From the NCBI RefSeq assembly GCF_030295915.1, contig NZ_AP027361.1:310001-374000 (forward strand): 64,000 nt of DNA. The letters run 5' to 3'. Made by a program: the position numbers and the translations under genes. How positions within the stretch are numbered: position 1 is the first letter of the stretch; the number at the start of each line of letters is the position of its first letter. This stretch comes from Thalassotalea sediminis (GTDB taxonomy: Bacteria; Pseudomonadota; Gammaproteobacteria; Enterobacterales; Alteromonadaceae). Positions 47,721 through 57,870 of this stretch are shown one piece after another. The notes beneath the pieces are model-generated. The model was not told the origin of the DNA and did not search any database. It saw nothing but the letters and a program-made list of their open reading frames with translations.

Positions 47721-48955
47721 TGAAATATGTCGCAATGTTTTATGACACGTTAGCCGAACTTGCCCAACACAAGTTACGCACGTTATTAACCTTGTTAGGT
47801 ATGGTATTTGGCGTTGGAGCCGTGATCGCCATGCTTAATATTGGTGAAGGTGCTGAACGTGAAGCCATGAAAATGATTGAGACAATGGGGTTGAGAAACT
47901 TAATTGTCGACAGTAAAACGTTTGAAGAACAAGAGCTAAAAGAGCAACGTAAGCATTCAGCAGGTTTGACAATTCGTGATGGTGAAATTGCGCTAGCTTC
48001 GCTACCGTTTATTGAAGCCTTTAGTGCACAAAAAGTGATTGAGACCTACACAATTTTTAGCGCTCAAGGACAATCAAAATCTGAGGCAGTAGGTGTAAGC
48101 CCGAGCTATTTTGAACTTTCTAGCTTGACCGTTGCCAATGGTCGCTTATTGACTAACCAAGATCACATTCAATACAAACAAGTGGCGGTGCTAGGGAGTA
48201 ATGCAGCGAAGCAGTTGTTCCCCGAAGGTGATGCAGTAGGTCAAAATGTTAAAATTAATCACCTGTGGTTTAAAGTGGTCGGCGTTATTTTTAATCCGAT
48301 GCTAAAAAAATCGGAATTTCAAGGTGTTAAGTTGGGCAATGAACAAGATCAACTTTTTATACCGTTAAACACAGCTATTTATAAGTTTAAGCGCAAAAAG
48401 CTATCAAGTGAATTATCAAGTTTGAAGTTTCAGCTGATAGAAGACGTTGAGCCAACCCTTGCCGCTCAATCCATAGAGCACTTGTTAACAAGACGCCATA
48501 ATGAGGTAAATGACTTTGAAATGACGGTACCGGCACAGTTGCTAGCGCAGCAAAAACAAACGCAGCAAATCTTTAATATTGTGATGTCATGTGTTGCCGG
48601 TATTTCTTTGCTTGTCGGTGGAATAGGTATTATGAATATCATGCTTGCAACGGTATTAGAACGTACGAAAGAAATTGGTTTGTTGCGCGCCGTTGGTGCA
48701 ACACAAAAAGATATTCAAATGCAGTTTATGGCGGAGAGTTTTACTATCTCTATTTTAGGAGGACTCATAGGCGTGGTTTTTGGCATTTTGTTGTCAGAAG
48801 CAATTGCATTATATTCCGACTGGGCGGTATCTTGGTCAATCACTGCTATTATGCTGTCATTTTCAATTTGTGCTTTGGTCGGTTTGACATTTGGTGTTTA
48901 TCCCGCGATTAAAGCCTCTCAACTTGATCCAATTGACGCGCTACAAAGTGACTAA
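47720..48955 (+). CDS. MacB/FtsX-type ABC transporter permease
   Basis: 411 residues, the four-helix type-VII ABC permease layout: helix 1 with LLTLLGMVFGVGAVIAMLNIGEGA near residue 20, a ~230-residue periplasmic MacB-PCD-like domain, then three helices near the end (VAGISLLVGGIGIMNIMLATVLERTKEIGLLRAVGAT; SILGGLIGVVFGILL; ISFSICALVGLTFGVYPAIKASQLDPIDAL). Works with the separate ATPase and the adaptors; MacB-type machines export peptides, lipoproteins or small molecules. No outer-membrane channel gene nearby. Confidence 0.92.
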   Translation: MKYVAMFYDTLAELAQHKLRTLLTLLGMVFGVGAVIAMLNIGEGAEREAMKMIETMGLRNLIVDSKTFEEQELKEQRKHSAGLTIRDGEIALASLPFIEAFSAQKVIETYTIFSAQGQSKSEAVGVSPSYFELSSLTVANGRLLTNQDHIQYKQVAVLGSNAAKQLFPEGDAVGQNVKINHLWFKVVGVIFNPMLKKSEFQGVKLGNEQDQLFIPLNTAIYKFKRKKLSSELSSLKFQLIEDVEPTLAAQSIEHLLTRRHNEVNDFEMTVPAQLLAQQKQTQQIFNIVMSCVAGISLLVGGIGIMNIMLATVLERTKEIGLLRAVGATQKDIQMQFMAESFTISILGGLIGVVFGILLSEAIALYSDWAVSWSITAIMLSFSICALVGLTFGVYPAIKASQLDPIDALQSD

Positions 48956-49628
48956 AGCCTCATACTTATTAGTACATAAGCTTCACTTTAAAGCCGCAGT
49001 ATTCTTGTACAGTGCGTTAGCTGCTTTGTATTTAGTGTCGTTATTTGCCGCACCTTATTCGCTGCAATTTTCAGTTAAAGTGTTACCTATTATTGTGCTA
49101 GTAATTATTGCAAGACGCACGCTAGATGGAAACACAAAGCATTTGATGTCGGCTGCTTTATTTTTTTCAGGCATCGGTGATACTTTTCTCGCCCCCAGTC
49201 ATTTTTACCACTTTACAATTGGCTTAGCGGCGTTTCTGTTAGCTCAGCTCATTTATTGTTACTTATTTTTTAAACAATTTGCATGGCATAACAATAAACA
49301 AAGTTCGTCTTTAATTAGCATCACGCTTGTTATCTACGCATGTGCGATGGCTGGTTTTATTGTGCCTAAAACAGGCGAACTCATGATACCTGTGATCGTT
49401 TATTTGGTGATCATTATGTTGATGGGAGTAAGCGCGATATTGTCATCATTACATTGGTTGGTCAAAGTTGGTGCAATTGTTTTTATAGCCTCTGACTCTA
49501 TTCTTGCTATTGGGTTATTTAGTATAACTTTGCCAGCTTATGACTTATGGGTGATGGCAACTTACTATATTGCGCAATTTTGTATTCTCGTTGGTATGGT
49601 CAAATCTAGAGAAAAAACCGACAACTAA
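48948..49628 (+). CDS. YhhN family membrane protein (TMEM86/lysoplasmalogenase-like)
   Basis: 226 residues from GTG 48948, which overlaps the permease stop (GTGACTAA). About eight membrane helices; VKVLPIIVLVIIARR, LFFSGIGDTFLA and GAIVFIASDSILAIG are the YhhN hallmarks (the two Asp-containing helices). Eukaryotic and bacterial relatives hydrolyse lysoplasmalogen; activity here not shown. Overlap suggests co-transcription with the ABC operon, a functional link is uncertain. Confidence 0.85.
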   Translation: MTKASYLLVHKLHFKAAVFLYSALAALYLVSLFAAPYSLQFSVKVLPIIVLVIIARRTLDGNTKHLMSAALFFSGIGDTFLAPSHFYHFTIGLAAFLLAQLIYCYLFFKQFAWHNNKQSSSLISITLVIYACAMAGFIVPKTGELMIPVIVYLVIIMLMGVSAILSSLHWLVKVGAIVFIASDSILAIGLFSITLPAYDLWVMATYYIAQFCILVGMVKSREKTDN

Positions 49629-49636
49629 ACACGTAA

Positions 49637-49654
49637 TTAAAACGCTTGTTTAAA
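49637..49654. promoter_or_regulatory. PsrA-like palindrome upstream of fadBA
   Basis: Imperfect palindrome TTAAAAC-GCTT-GTTTAAA (one mismatch) about 105 bases before the fadB start. The AAAC-N4-GTTT core resembles the site of PsrA, the TetR-type regulator of fatty-acid degradation genes in gammaproteobacteria. Inference from pattern and location. Confidence 0.35.
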
Positions 49655-49758
49655 AAATTTGCTTTTCATTTTCTTTCAAGGCACACTCATTCGACTATTA
49701 TTATTAAACATACGTATAGCGTAGCTATTTTTATTTCATTGTTGTGAGGAGACTAGGC

Positions 49759-51918
49759 ATGTTATTTCAAGGCAAAAGCCTTTCTGCCGAACTACTGGAT
49801 GCTGGTGTTGTAGAGTTTAAGTTCGACGCCGAAGGTTCAGTAAATAAGTTTGATCAGGAAACCTTTAAAGAATTTATCGCGGTTATCGATGCGATAAAAC
49901 AATGTAACGACGCCAAAGGGGTATTAGTCACATCAGGTAAATCTAACTTTATTGTTGGTGCTGATATCACTGAATTTCTAGAGACTTTCAAAAAACCTGA
50001 AGATGAACTTATTCCTTGGATTAAAAATGGATCAGACGTTTTTGATGCCTTTGAAGATTTAGCTATGCCAACGGTTGTGGCACTAAATGGATTTGCATTA
50101 GGTGGTGGTTGTGAAATGTCGTTGGCATGTGATTACCGTATAGCAGATACAACAGTATCGATAGGCTTACCGGAAGTTAAACTCGGTTTAATGCCTGGAT
50201 TTGGTGGCACAGTGCGTTTACCACGTGTCATTGGTGCTGATAATGCAATTGAGTGGATGTCTACAGGTAAAGCATTTAAGCCAGAACAAGCATTAGCAGT
50301 TGGTGTTTTAGATGCTGTTGTCGCACCAGAGCAATTGCGTGTAGCTGCATTAAGCACTTTACATGATGCTATCGCTGGTAAGTTAGATTGGCGAGCAAAG
50401 CGTCAACCTAAACTGTCTCCACTTACCCTTTCCCCAACAGAAAAGGTGATGACCTTCAATACCTGTAAAGGTATGGTTGCTGCTAAAGCTGGTAAACATT
50501 ACCCAGCACCTATGGCAACGATTAATGTTATTGAAGCCGCAGCCGATCTTGATCGTACTGGTGCAATGGCATTAGAGAATGAAGGCTTTGCAAAGCTTGC
50601 TAAAACAGATGCTGCTACAGCGCAAATTGGACTATTCCTAGCCGATCAAGTCGTTAAAGGCAAAGCGAAAAAAGCCGGTAAAATGGCAACTAAAAAAGTT
50701 GACCGTGCTGCAGTACTTGGAGCAGGAATCATGGGCGGCGGTATTGCTTATCAATCGGCGTATAAAGGCACGCCTATTGTAATGAAAGACATTAATCATG
50801 ATGCGTTAGACTTAGGTTTAACGACCGCGGCGGGTATTTTAACAAAATTGGCTGACCGTGGTCGCATCAACGCGAAAAAGCTTGCTAGTGTACTGAATAA
50901 TATTACGCCAACATTAAGTTATGAGGGTGTAAAAGATGCAGATATCGTTGTTGAAGCGGTAGTAGAAAATCCTAAAGTTAAAGGTATTGTCCTTGCTGAA
51001 GTAGAAGATGCTGTTTCAGAGGAGACGATTGTTACATCAAACACATCAACAATTTCGATTGATTTACTTGCGCAAAGCCTTAAACGCAAAGATAAATTTT
51101 GTGGTATGCACTTCTTTAATCCTGTGCATAAAATGCCGCTTGTTGAAGTTATTCGTGGTAAAGATACCTCCGATGAAACGGTTGCAGCGGTTGTTGCTTA
51201 TGCCGCTAAAGTGGGAAAATCGCCTATCGTGGTAAATGATTGCCCGGGCTTTTATATTAACCGTGTACTTTTCCCTTATTTTGCAGGCTTTAGCCAATTA
51301 GTGCTTGAAGGGGCTGATTTCACTGCTGTTGATAAAGTAATGGAAAAACAATTTGGTTGGCCTATGGGCCCTGCTTACTTATTAGATGTTGTAGGAATTG
51401 ATACGGCAGATCATTGTACTGGTGTAATGTCTGAAGGTTTCCCAACAAGGATGGCAAAAATTGATAATGATCCGGTAAGTAAACTATACCAAGCAAACTG
51501 TTTCGGGCAAAAAAATGGTCATGGCTTCTATGACTACGGTAAAGATAAACGTGGCAAACCGACAAAAGTTGCCTCACAAAATGCCTATCAGCTATTCGCT
51601 GTTGAAAAGAAAGACTTCACTAGTGAAGAAATTATTGCGCGCTTGATGGTGCCAATGGTTAATGAAGTTGTGCGTTGTTTAGAGGAAGGAGTGGTAGGTT
51701 CTGCCGCCGAAGCTGATATGGGATTAATATATGGTTTAGGGTTCCCACCGTTTAGAGGGGGACCAATTCGTTATTTAGAAACCTTAGGCTTAGATAACTT
51801 TATCGCTATGGCAGATAAATATGCCCATTTAGGTGAGATTTACCAAGTTACAGACGGGCTGCGTAGTATGGCAGCTGAAGGTAAATCATATTTTTTCACT
51901 GACGTTAAAACTGCCTAG
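49759..51918 (+). CDS. fadB: Fatty acid oxidation complex subunit alpha FadB
   Basis: Multifunctional beta-oxidation enzyme: enoyl-CoA hydratase/isomerase plus 3-hydroxyacyl-CoA dehydrogenase. 719 residues from ATG 49759 with GAGGAG upstream. Hydratase Glu residues lie in [16 protein letters not shown] (about 119) and [15 protein letters not shown] (about 139); NAD-binding [16 protein letters not shown] at about 320; dehydrogenase catalytic His in [13 protein letters not shown] at about 450; family end [11 protein letters not shown]. Forms the alpha2beta2 complex with FadA, encoded 9 bases downstream. Confidence 0.97.
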   Translation: MLFQGKSLSAELLDAGVVEFKFDAEGSVNKFDQETFKEFIAVIDAIKQCNDAKGVLVTSGKSNFIVGADITEFLETFKKPEDELIPWIKNGSDVFDAFEDLAMPTVVALNGFALGGGCEMSLACDYRIADTTVSIGLPEVKLGLMPGFGGTVRLPRVIGADNAIEWMSTGKAFKPEQALAVGVLDAVVAPEQLRVAALSTLHDAIAGKLDWRAKRQPKLSPLTLSPTEKVMTFNTCKGMVAAKAGKHYPAPMATINVIEAAADLDRTGAMALENEGFAKLAKTDAATAQIGLFLADQVVKGKAKKAGKMATKKVDRAAVLGAGIMGGGIAYQSAYKGTPIVMKDINHDALDLGLTTAAGILTKLADRGRINAKKLASVLNNITPTLSYEGVKDADIVVEAVVENPKVKGIVLAEVEDAVSEETIVTSNTSTISIDLLAQSLKRKDKFCGMHFFNPVHKMPLVEVIRGKDTSDETVAAVVAYAAKVGKSPIVVNDCPGFYINRVLFPYFAGFSQLVLEGADFTAVDKVMEKQFGWPMGPAYLLDVVGIDTADHCTGVMSEGFPTRMAKIDNDPVSKLYQANCFGQKNGHGFYDYGKDKRGKPTKVASQNAYQLFAVEKKDFTSEEIIARLMVPMVNEVVRCLEEGVVGSAAEADMGLIYGLGFPPFRGGPIRYLETLGLDNFIAMADKYAHLGEIYQVTDGLRSMAAEGKSYFFTDVKTA

Positions 51919-53094
<1,176 letters not shown>

Positions 53095-53130
53095 TTTTAA
53101 AGCAATACTGATGTAGTTATTGTAATGTTT

Positions 53131-53157
53131 AGGCCAGCGATTTCGCTGGCCTTTTTC
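53131..53157 (+). terminator. Rho-independent terminator after fadA
   Basis: GGCCAGCG / CGCTGGCC stem with ATTT loop and five-T tail about 37 bases beyond the fadA stop. Confidence 0.9.
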
Positions 53158-53335
53158 TTTTAAGCTATTGACAAGTAAGCAATAGTGTCAGATTTGTTTA
53201 CACTTTTGTAACAATGATTTTTTCCTTCTTATTGATATTGCCCTAACTTATTGAAATATAATCGTTATTTTTATTTGGTTTATTTATTGCTAAAGGAGCG
53301 ACGTTGTAATTAATTTAAGAAAGGAACTTCATAGA

Positions 53336-53959
53336 ATGAAAAAATTTATTTCCACTGCGGCGGCGCTATTGATGAGCTTAACGGCTAATGCAACGCTTAT
53401 TACTGAATCGTTTACCGGTAACTTTGATAATGACGAAAGTCGTTTTTATATTAGTTTTGATGTTACTACGGACAATTCACTTATTGAGCTAACCAGTTTG
53501 GGTTATGCTGGCGGTGTAAATGCAGAAGGAACTACGATTGCTGATGGCGGTTTTGACAGTCAGTTGTTTGTTTTTAACAGTTTAGGTAATCAACTTGCAG
53601 CTGATGATGATAGTTCTGCTATCGTATCTGCATCAAGTAATAATAGCTGGGACGCTTTCATATCAATAACGTTAGATGCAGGCTCTTATTTTGCAGTTTT
53701 AACACAGTATGATAGTGACTTTCTTTCTGGTGATATCGTAACGGGACTCTGGACAGAGTCACGTACAACAAACTTTGAAGATGCAGACGGCTTCTTGAGA
53801 ACATCTTATTATGCTTTTGATATTTCAGGTGAAAATTTAACAAATGTTAAGGGTATTGGTCATGAGACGTCACCAATAACAGTACCAGAGCCAGGTACGA
53901 TAGCATTATTAAGTTTAGCGTTGCTAGGGTTTACAACGCGTAAAAAGTTGACGAAATAG
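53336..53959 (+). CDS. PEP-CTERM exported protein, DVUA0089-like
   Basis: 207 residues. Signal peptide (KKFISTAAALLMSLTANA), a beta-rich domain with FTGNFDNDESRFYISFDV, FDSQLFVFNSLGNQLA and DAGSYFAVLTQYDSD like the DVUA0089 family, and a C-terminal sorting tag VPEPGTIALLSLALLGF followed by TTRKK. Such tags are processed by exosortase/EpsH, none of which is in this window. GAAAGGAAC precedes the ATG. Function unknown; surface or matrix role by inference. Confidence 0.85.
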   Translation: MKKFISTAAALLMSLTANATLITESFTGNFDNDESRFYISFDVTTDNSLIELTSLGYAGGVNAEGTTIADGGFDSQLFVFNSLGNQLAADDDSSAIVSASSNNSWDAFISITLDAGSYFAVLTQYDSDFLSGDIVTGLWTESRTTNFEDADGFLRTSYYAFDISGENLTNVKGIGHETSPITVPEPGTIALLSLALLGFTTRKKLTK

Positions 53960-53978
53960 TGAGAACCTAGAAGTGCTA

Positions 53979-54004
53979 GAGCCTACCCGTAATGAGGTAG
54001 GCTC
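53979..54004. terminator. Hairpin between convergent genes
   Basis: 9-bp perfect stem GAGCCTACC / GGTAGGCTC with an 8-base loop between the PEP-CTERM gene and the NatB-like gene; no T-run on either side, so termination is uncertain. Confidence 0.45.
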
Positions 54005-54015
54005 ATATTGAAGGG

Positions 54016-55227
54016 TTATTTAGGCTCTTTTATCATCCACTTAAACATCATACCTACGCTTGGCTCTTTGCCATACATAGTCATACCCATTTTAAACATT
54101 CTCGCTGCACCAGATCTCAGCCATGCCGCAAGCGCAATACCTAATGCCAACGATAACAGGGTATGCCATAACGGTACATCGATTAGCGACATTTTTACTG
54201 GCATAGCAACAAATGAGGTTAATGGTAGAAAACTTAATAAGCTCATTGCCCAACCAGACGCGTCATCCATTGTCATAAAGACTAATGCAACAGGTAATAA
54301 TGGTAATAACATCATACTAGTTTTAGCACTATGATTAGGATCATCAATCGCAGCCGCAACAGCGGCGATAAATGCAGTACTGATGTAAATACCCAACAGA
54401 GAGAAGATAAACAGCCACGGAATAAACGACCAATCAATCATTGCAAGGTCGATACTTTGATCGTTAATCACTACAGCCATAAAAGCATAACCAATCAAAC
54501 CTGTAAAGCCTGCGGTGACCATCGCTTTAATTGCATGAAGTAGCTGACCTAAAATCTTCCCGTCGATCCAACTTTGTGCGCTAATACAAGAGTAGAGTTG
54601 CTCTGTAACCCGTTGTTGTTTTTCACCGGTTATGCTTGCGAATAGCTGTCCAAAGGAGGTAAAAATACCGACAGCCATGAGTACTATCATGACTATTGCA
54701 ATGGTATCGCTAACTTCGTCTTCAGATTTAATTGCTTGATCAGCATATTGCTGCGTTATGGAAACAGGTGTTTGTAGTAATAATAACTGGCTAGGCTGTA
54801 AGTTTAATTGCTGAGCAACTGTTTGGCGATATTGATTTAATATTTCCGTATTTAAGTTGTTATGCCAACTTTGCTTATCGTTTACGGTTAGTATGAGTTG
54901 CTGTTGCTCATCTGAGTTATCTGTGTTTATTGCAATGACAGCGTCATATTTACTCTCTTCTTGCCGTAACAATTCGTAGGCTGAAAGTGAGTTATTTTCG
55001 ACGTATTCAAAATTAAATTGTCCGGCACTTTGTAATGTTATATTCGGGCTTGCCAATGCTATTTGGTAAATCGTAACGTCATCATTTTTGACTACTTGCC
55101 AAAAATACACAACTACAGCAATCGCAATCATGATCAGTTTAGAAATAAGCTCCTGTTTCCATTTGAAAAAGTGCATGAACTCCCAGCAGGTAACGAGCCA
55201 TACTTGTTTTGATTTGTTAGGCTTCAT
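54016..55227 (-). CDS. NatB-like ABC-2 permease
   Basis: 403 residues from ATG 55227 (GGAGAGA upstream). One helix near the N-terminus (LIMIAIAVVVYFWQV), a large extracytoplasmic domain, then five helices (TIAIVMIVLMAVGIFTSF, AMVTAGFTGLIGYAFM, WLFIFSLLGIYISTAFIAAVAAA, and others). The SITGEKQQRVTEQLYSCISAQSWIDGKILGQ loop is typical of NatB/ABC-2 family. Overlaps the ATPase gene end by 11 bases. Substrate unclear; NatAB exports Na+ in Bacillus. Confidence 0.87.
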   Translation of the reverse strand: MKPNKSKQVWLVTCWEFMHFFKWKQELISKLIMIAIAVVVYFWQVVKNDDVTIYQIALASPNITLQSAGQFNFEYVENNSLSAYELLRQEESKYDAVIAINTDNSDEQQQLILTVNDKQSWHNNLNTEILNQYRQTVAQQLNLQPSQLLLLQTPVSITQQYADQAIKSEDEVSDTIAIVMIVLMAVGIFTSFGQLFASITGEKQQRVTEQLYSCISAQSWIDGKILGQLLHAIKAMVTAGFTGLIGYAFMAVVINDQSIDLAMIDWSFIPWLFIFSLLGIYISTAFIAAVAAAIDDPNHSAKTSMMLLPLLPVALVFMTMDDASGWAMSLLSFLPLTSFVAMPVKMSLIDVPLWHTLLSLALGIALAAWLRSGAARMFKMGMTMYGKEPSVGMMFKWMIKEPK

Positions 55228-56149
55228 GTGCAGTCTCTCCATGTTGCTCAATAGCGTCGATATAAATTTGGTGCAGATCTCTTTGTTGACATTGAATGGA
55301 AGAGAGAGTGCCCAATTTCGTAAGTTTTTCTGTTACTTGATTTAATTGTTCAGTGTCGGCACAGGCAACTTGCAATTTTGTACTATTTATTTTCACGACT
55401 TCGTCTGTAGTAAAAAATTGTGAAATTTTTTCTTGGTCGATCGCATGTATATAACTTGCTACAACTTGATTGTTACTGCCTAATTGCTGTGTAATTTCAC
55501 CTAATGTGCCATAGAAAACGGCTTCTCCCTTATTCATCAATAATATACGGTCAGCAATTTTTTCAACCATAGCCATTTGGTGTGCACTAAGTAGCACTGT
55601 CATTCCCAACTTTTTCAACTCATGTAAAAAGGTAACAACCTTTTCTTGATTGACAGGATCTAAACCTGAAAAGGGCTCATCAAGTATTATCCATTGAGGT
55701 TGATGTATAACGGCAGTGATTAACTGTACTTTTTGTTGGTTACCTTTTGATAATGACTTAAGTTGATCGCTTTTGCGTTCGCTTAAATCAAATTTTTCTA
55801 ACCAAAAGGCAGCCTGTTCTTTGGCATTACCTTTAGTCATGCCATTTAATTGGGCGAAGTAACAAATGTTATCGATGACTGATTTTTCCGGATATAAGCC
55901 TCGGTCTTCTGGTAAATAACCTAATGCCCAATTTGGAATGGCGTTATATTCTTTTTCGTTTATTGTTACACGAATCTCGCCGGCATCTGGTGTTGTGAAG
56001 CCAGTGAGCATTTTTACTAAAGAAGACTTACCTGCGCCATTAGGGCCTAATAACGCAAAAATTTCTCCGCGATTAACGTTAAAACTTAAGTGATTTACCG
56101 CTTTTACAGTAGCGTACTGCTTTAATACTTGATTAACGAGCAACTGCAT
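55217..56149 (-). CDS. NatA-like ABC transporter ATPase
   Basis: 310 residues. Walker A GPNGAGKSS near residue 36, Q-loop GYLPEDRGLYPEKSV, signature LSKGNQQKVQLITAV, Walker B WIILDEPFSGLDPV, H-loop LLSAHQM. A C-terminal ~80-residue extension (QVVASYIHAIDQEKI ...) is common in this subfamily. First gene of the two-gene exporter operon. Confidence 0.92.
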   Translation of the reverse strand: MQLLVNQVLKQYATVKAVNHLSFNVNRGEIFALLGPNGAGKSSLVKMLTGFTTPDAGEIRVTINEKEYNAIPNWALGYLPEDRGLYPEKSVIDNICYFAQLNGMTKGNAKEQAAFWLEKFDLSERKSDQLKSLSKGNQQKVQLITAVIHQPQWIILDEPFSGLDPVNQEKVVTFLHELKKLGMTVLLSAHQMAMVEKIADRILLMNKGEAVFYGTLGEITQQLGSNNQVVASYIHAIDQEKISQFFTTDEVVKINSTKLQVACADTEQLNQVTEKLTKLGTLSSIQCQQRDLHQIYIDAIEQHGETAHEA

Positions 56150-56213
56150 AAATATCCTTGTCTATAGTTATATCGTTGCTTAGTCGTTATGTATGTATTT
56201 TTATTACAAAAAA

Positions 56214-56756
56214 TTAACGTTTTTTATTAACTTGATAATAGGCAACTTGGCAATTAATTAACTGATCTTTGTGGTGGTATGTTTTTATGTAGTGCATACC
56301 TAGTTTTTTCATAACATTAATTGATGCAAGATTGTTCTCATCGGCGATAGCACTAAACGTATTGTACCCTAGTTGTAAATGTAAGGACTGCATAACATGT
56401 TGGGCAGCTTCAGTTGCATAGCCTTTTCCCCATATATTTCTAAAGAATCTCCACCCAATTTCCAAATTGTCGAATTCTGGCGCAGCTGAAAAAAAATGCA
56501 TAGGTCTAATGAGTATCCATCCAAGGTATTCATCGTTATCTATATTATTAACTTGCCAAAGTCCGAAACCTTTTTCTGCATTACGATAGGCATTCATGCG
56601 GGGAATGAATGTGTGTTTAATCTTCGCTAATGTTGATATTTTACCTCCTGTAATGTATCTCATTACTTGAGGATCTTGATCAAGCAGCCATAAAAGCTCA
56701 CTGTCGTTTTCATCCATTAATCGAAAAGATAACCGTTTGCTATGTTTAATATCCAT
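56214..56756 (-). CDS. GNAT acetyltransferase, RimJ/RimL-like
   Basis: 180 residues. Begins with LSFRLMDENDSELLWLL and has GKGYATEAAQHVMQSL (acetyl-CoA-binding loop) and NLASINVMKKLGMHYIKTY, the typical GNAT order. LEIGWRFFRNIWGKGYATEA identifies the RimJ/RimL-type subfamily. Substrate unknown. Precedes the NatAB operon by about 65 bases on the same strand. Confidence 0.85.
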   Translation of the reverse strand: MDIKHSKRLSFRLMDENDSELLWLLDQDPQVMRYITGGKISTLAKIKHTFIPRMNAYRNAEKGFGLWQVNNIDNDEYLGWILIRPMHFFSAAPEFDNLEIGWRFFRNIWGKGYATEAAQHVMQSLHLQLGYNTFSAIADENNLASINVMKKLGMHYIKTYHHKDQLINCQVAYYQVNKKR

Positions 56757-56776
56757 GTCAGCCCTTTTAAAAAAGA

Positions 56777-56800
56777 AAAGCTCAGCGAATACTGAGCTTT
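56777..56800 (-). terminator. Rho-independent terminator after ppaC
   Basis: AAAGCTCAG / CTGAGCTTT stem; read on the minus strand it is followed by TCTTTTTTAAAA. Separates ppaC from the acetyltransferase gene. Confidence 0.7.
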
Positions 56801-56823
56801 CTTGCCTATACTACGCTCTTGCT

Positions 56824-57744
56824 TTAACTAAAAGACGTTTGTAGTGGTGGCACGACTTGTTTTTTACGAGACAGTACTCCATCAAGCCATACGCGTCCGT
56901 CTGTAGATGCTTTATCAAAAGCTTTTGCTGTTAAGTCTTCGTTATCACTTACTACGAGTACTTCAGAGCCTTCTTTCATAATGTCTGTTAACAATAAAAG
57001 TACGCTATGACGGTTGCCTTCAGCTTTTAGGGCGGCAATGTCAGCTTCGAGATCTGATTTTATCTCATCAAAAATCGCTAAGTCGATGACTTCTAACTGT
57101 CCGATACCGACAAGATGTCCATTCATATCAAAATCTTTAAAGTCGCGTAAAACTAAATCACGGATCGGTGTGCCTTCAACCGCAGATTTTACTTTGAACA
57201 TTTCCATACCAAGTGCTTGAGGATCTTTAATGCCTGCTATTTCAGCCAATGCTTCAACACACTTAATATCTGCAGTGGTGCAGGTTGGCGATTTAAAAAT
57301 GACAGTGTCTGATAGAATCGCACACATCATTGCACCCGCAATATTTTTAGGGATTTCGACATCATGAAAGTCGTACATCATCTTAATAATTGTATTAGTA
57401 CAGCCTACTGGACGGATCCAACATTCAAGTGGCGTAGACGTAGTAATATCGCCTAATTTATGATGATCAATAATCCCTAAAATAGTCGCATCATCGATGT
57501 CATCAGGCCCTTGTGTTCGCTCTGAATGATCAACGATATAAAGGCTTTCGCCTGCGTAACTTAATTTAAGCTCTGGTTGCTCAAAGCCAAATTTATCCAA
57601 GATAAAGAGTGTTTCAGGTGATAATTCACCTAAACGAGCTGGAACGGTTTCTTCCCCTAGCGCTGTTTTAAGATAAGATAAAGCGATAGCGGAACAGATT
57701 GAATCTGAGTCTGGGATCTTGTGACCCACAACATAATTAGGCAT
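56824..57744 (-). CDS. ppaC: Manganese-dependent inorganic pyrophosphatase PpaC
   Basis: Family II (DHH) pyrophosphatase. 306 residues. Metal ligands: GHKIPDSDSI at about residue 7, the IVDHSE motif near 71, the DHH in IIDHHKLGD (about 97), and AILSDTVIFKSPT near 150; the C-terminal SRKKQVVP segment binds pyrophosphate. Cytosolic; removes pyrophosphate from biosynthesis. Single gene with its own terminator. Confidence 0.95.
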   Translation of the reverse strand: MPNYVVGHKIPDSDSICSAIALSYLKTALGEETVPARLGELSPETLFILDKFGFEQPELKLSYAGESLYIVDHSERTQGPDDIDDATILGIIDHHKLGDITTSTPLECWIRPVGCTNTIIKMMYDFHDVEIPKNIAGAMMCAILSDTVIFKSPTCTTADIKCVEALAEIAGIKDPQALGMEMFKVKSAVEGTPIRDLVLRDFKDFDMNGHLVGIGQLEVIDLAIFDEIKSDLEADIAALKAEGNRHSVLLLLTDIMKEGSEVLVVSDNEDLTAKAFDKASTDGRVWLDGVLSRKKQVVPPLQTSFS

Positions 57745-57805
57745 AAATATTTCTCTTATGAGCCGATTAATTAGAACTGGCGTTATTTTAGCAAAAATAC
57801 AAGGA

Positions 57806-57837
57806 CAAAAAAAAGCCGCTTAAGCTATAAGCGACTT
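57806..57837 (-). terminator. Rho-independent terminator after the DUF1194 gene
   Basis: On the minus strand AAAGTCGCTTA pairs with TTAAGCGGCTTT (one G-U) and runs into a T-tract. Lies 35 bases downstream of the VWA-like PEP-CTERM gene. Confidence 0.8.
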
Positions 57838-57870
57838 TATTCTCGTTATATCGACTAGTTGTTGATGTTT

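Noticed and set aside
48589..48912. Plus-strand open frame of 107 codons inside the permease gene
   Set aside because: Lies entirely within the conserved MacB-type permease in another frame; composition is odd (many Cys, Trp, Arg) and there is no start signal.
54331..54543. Plus-strand frame opposite the NatB-like gene
   Set aside because: Antisense shadow of a well-supported transporter; no ribosome-binding site.
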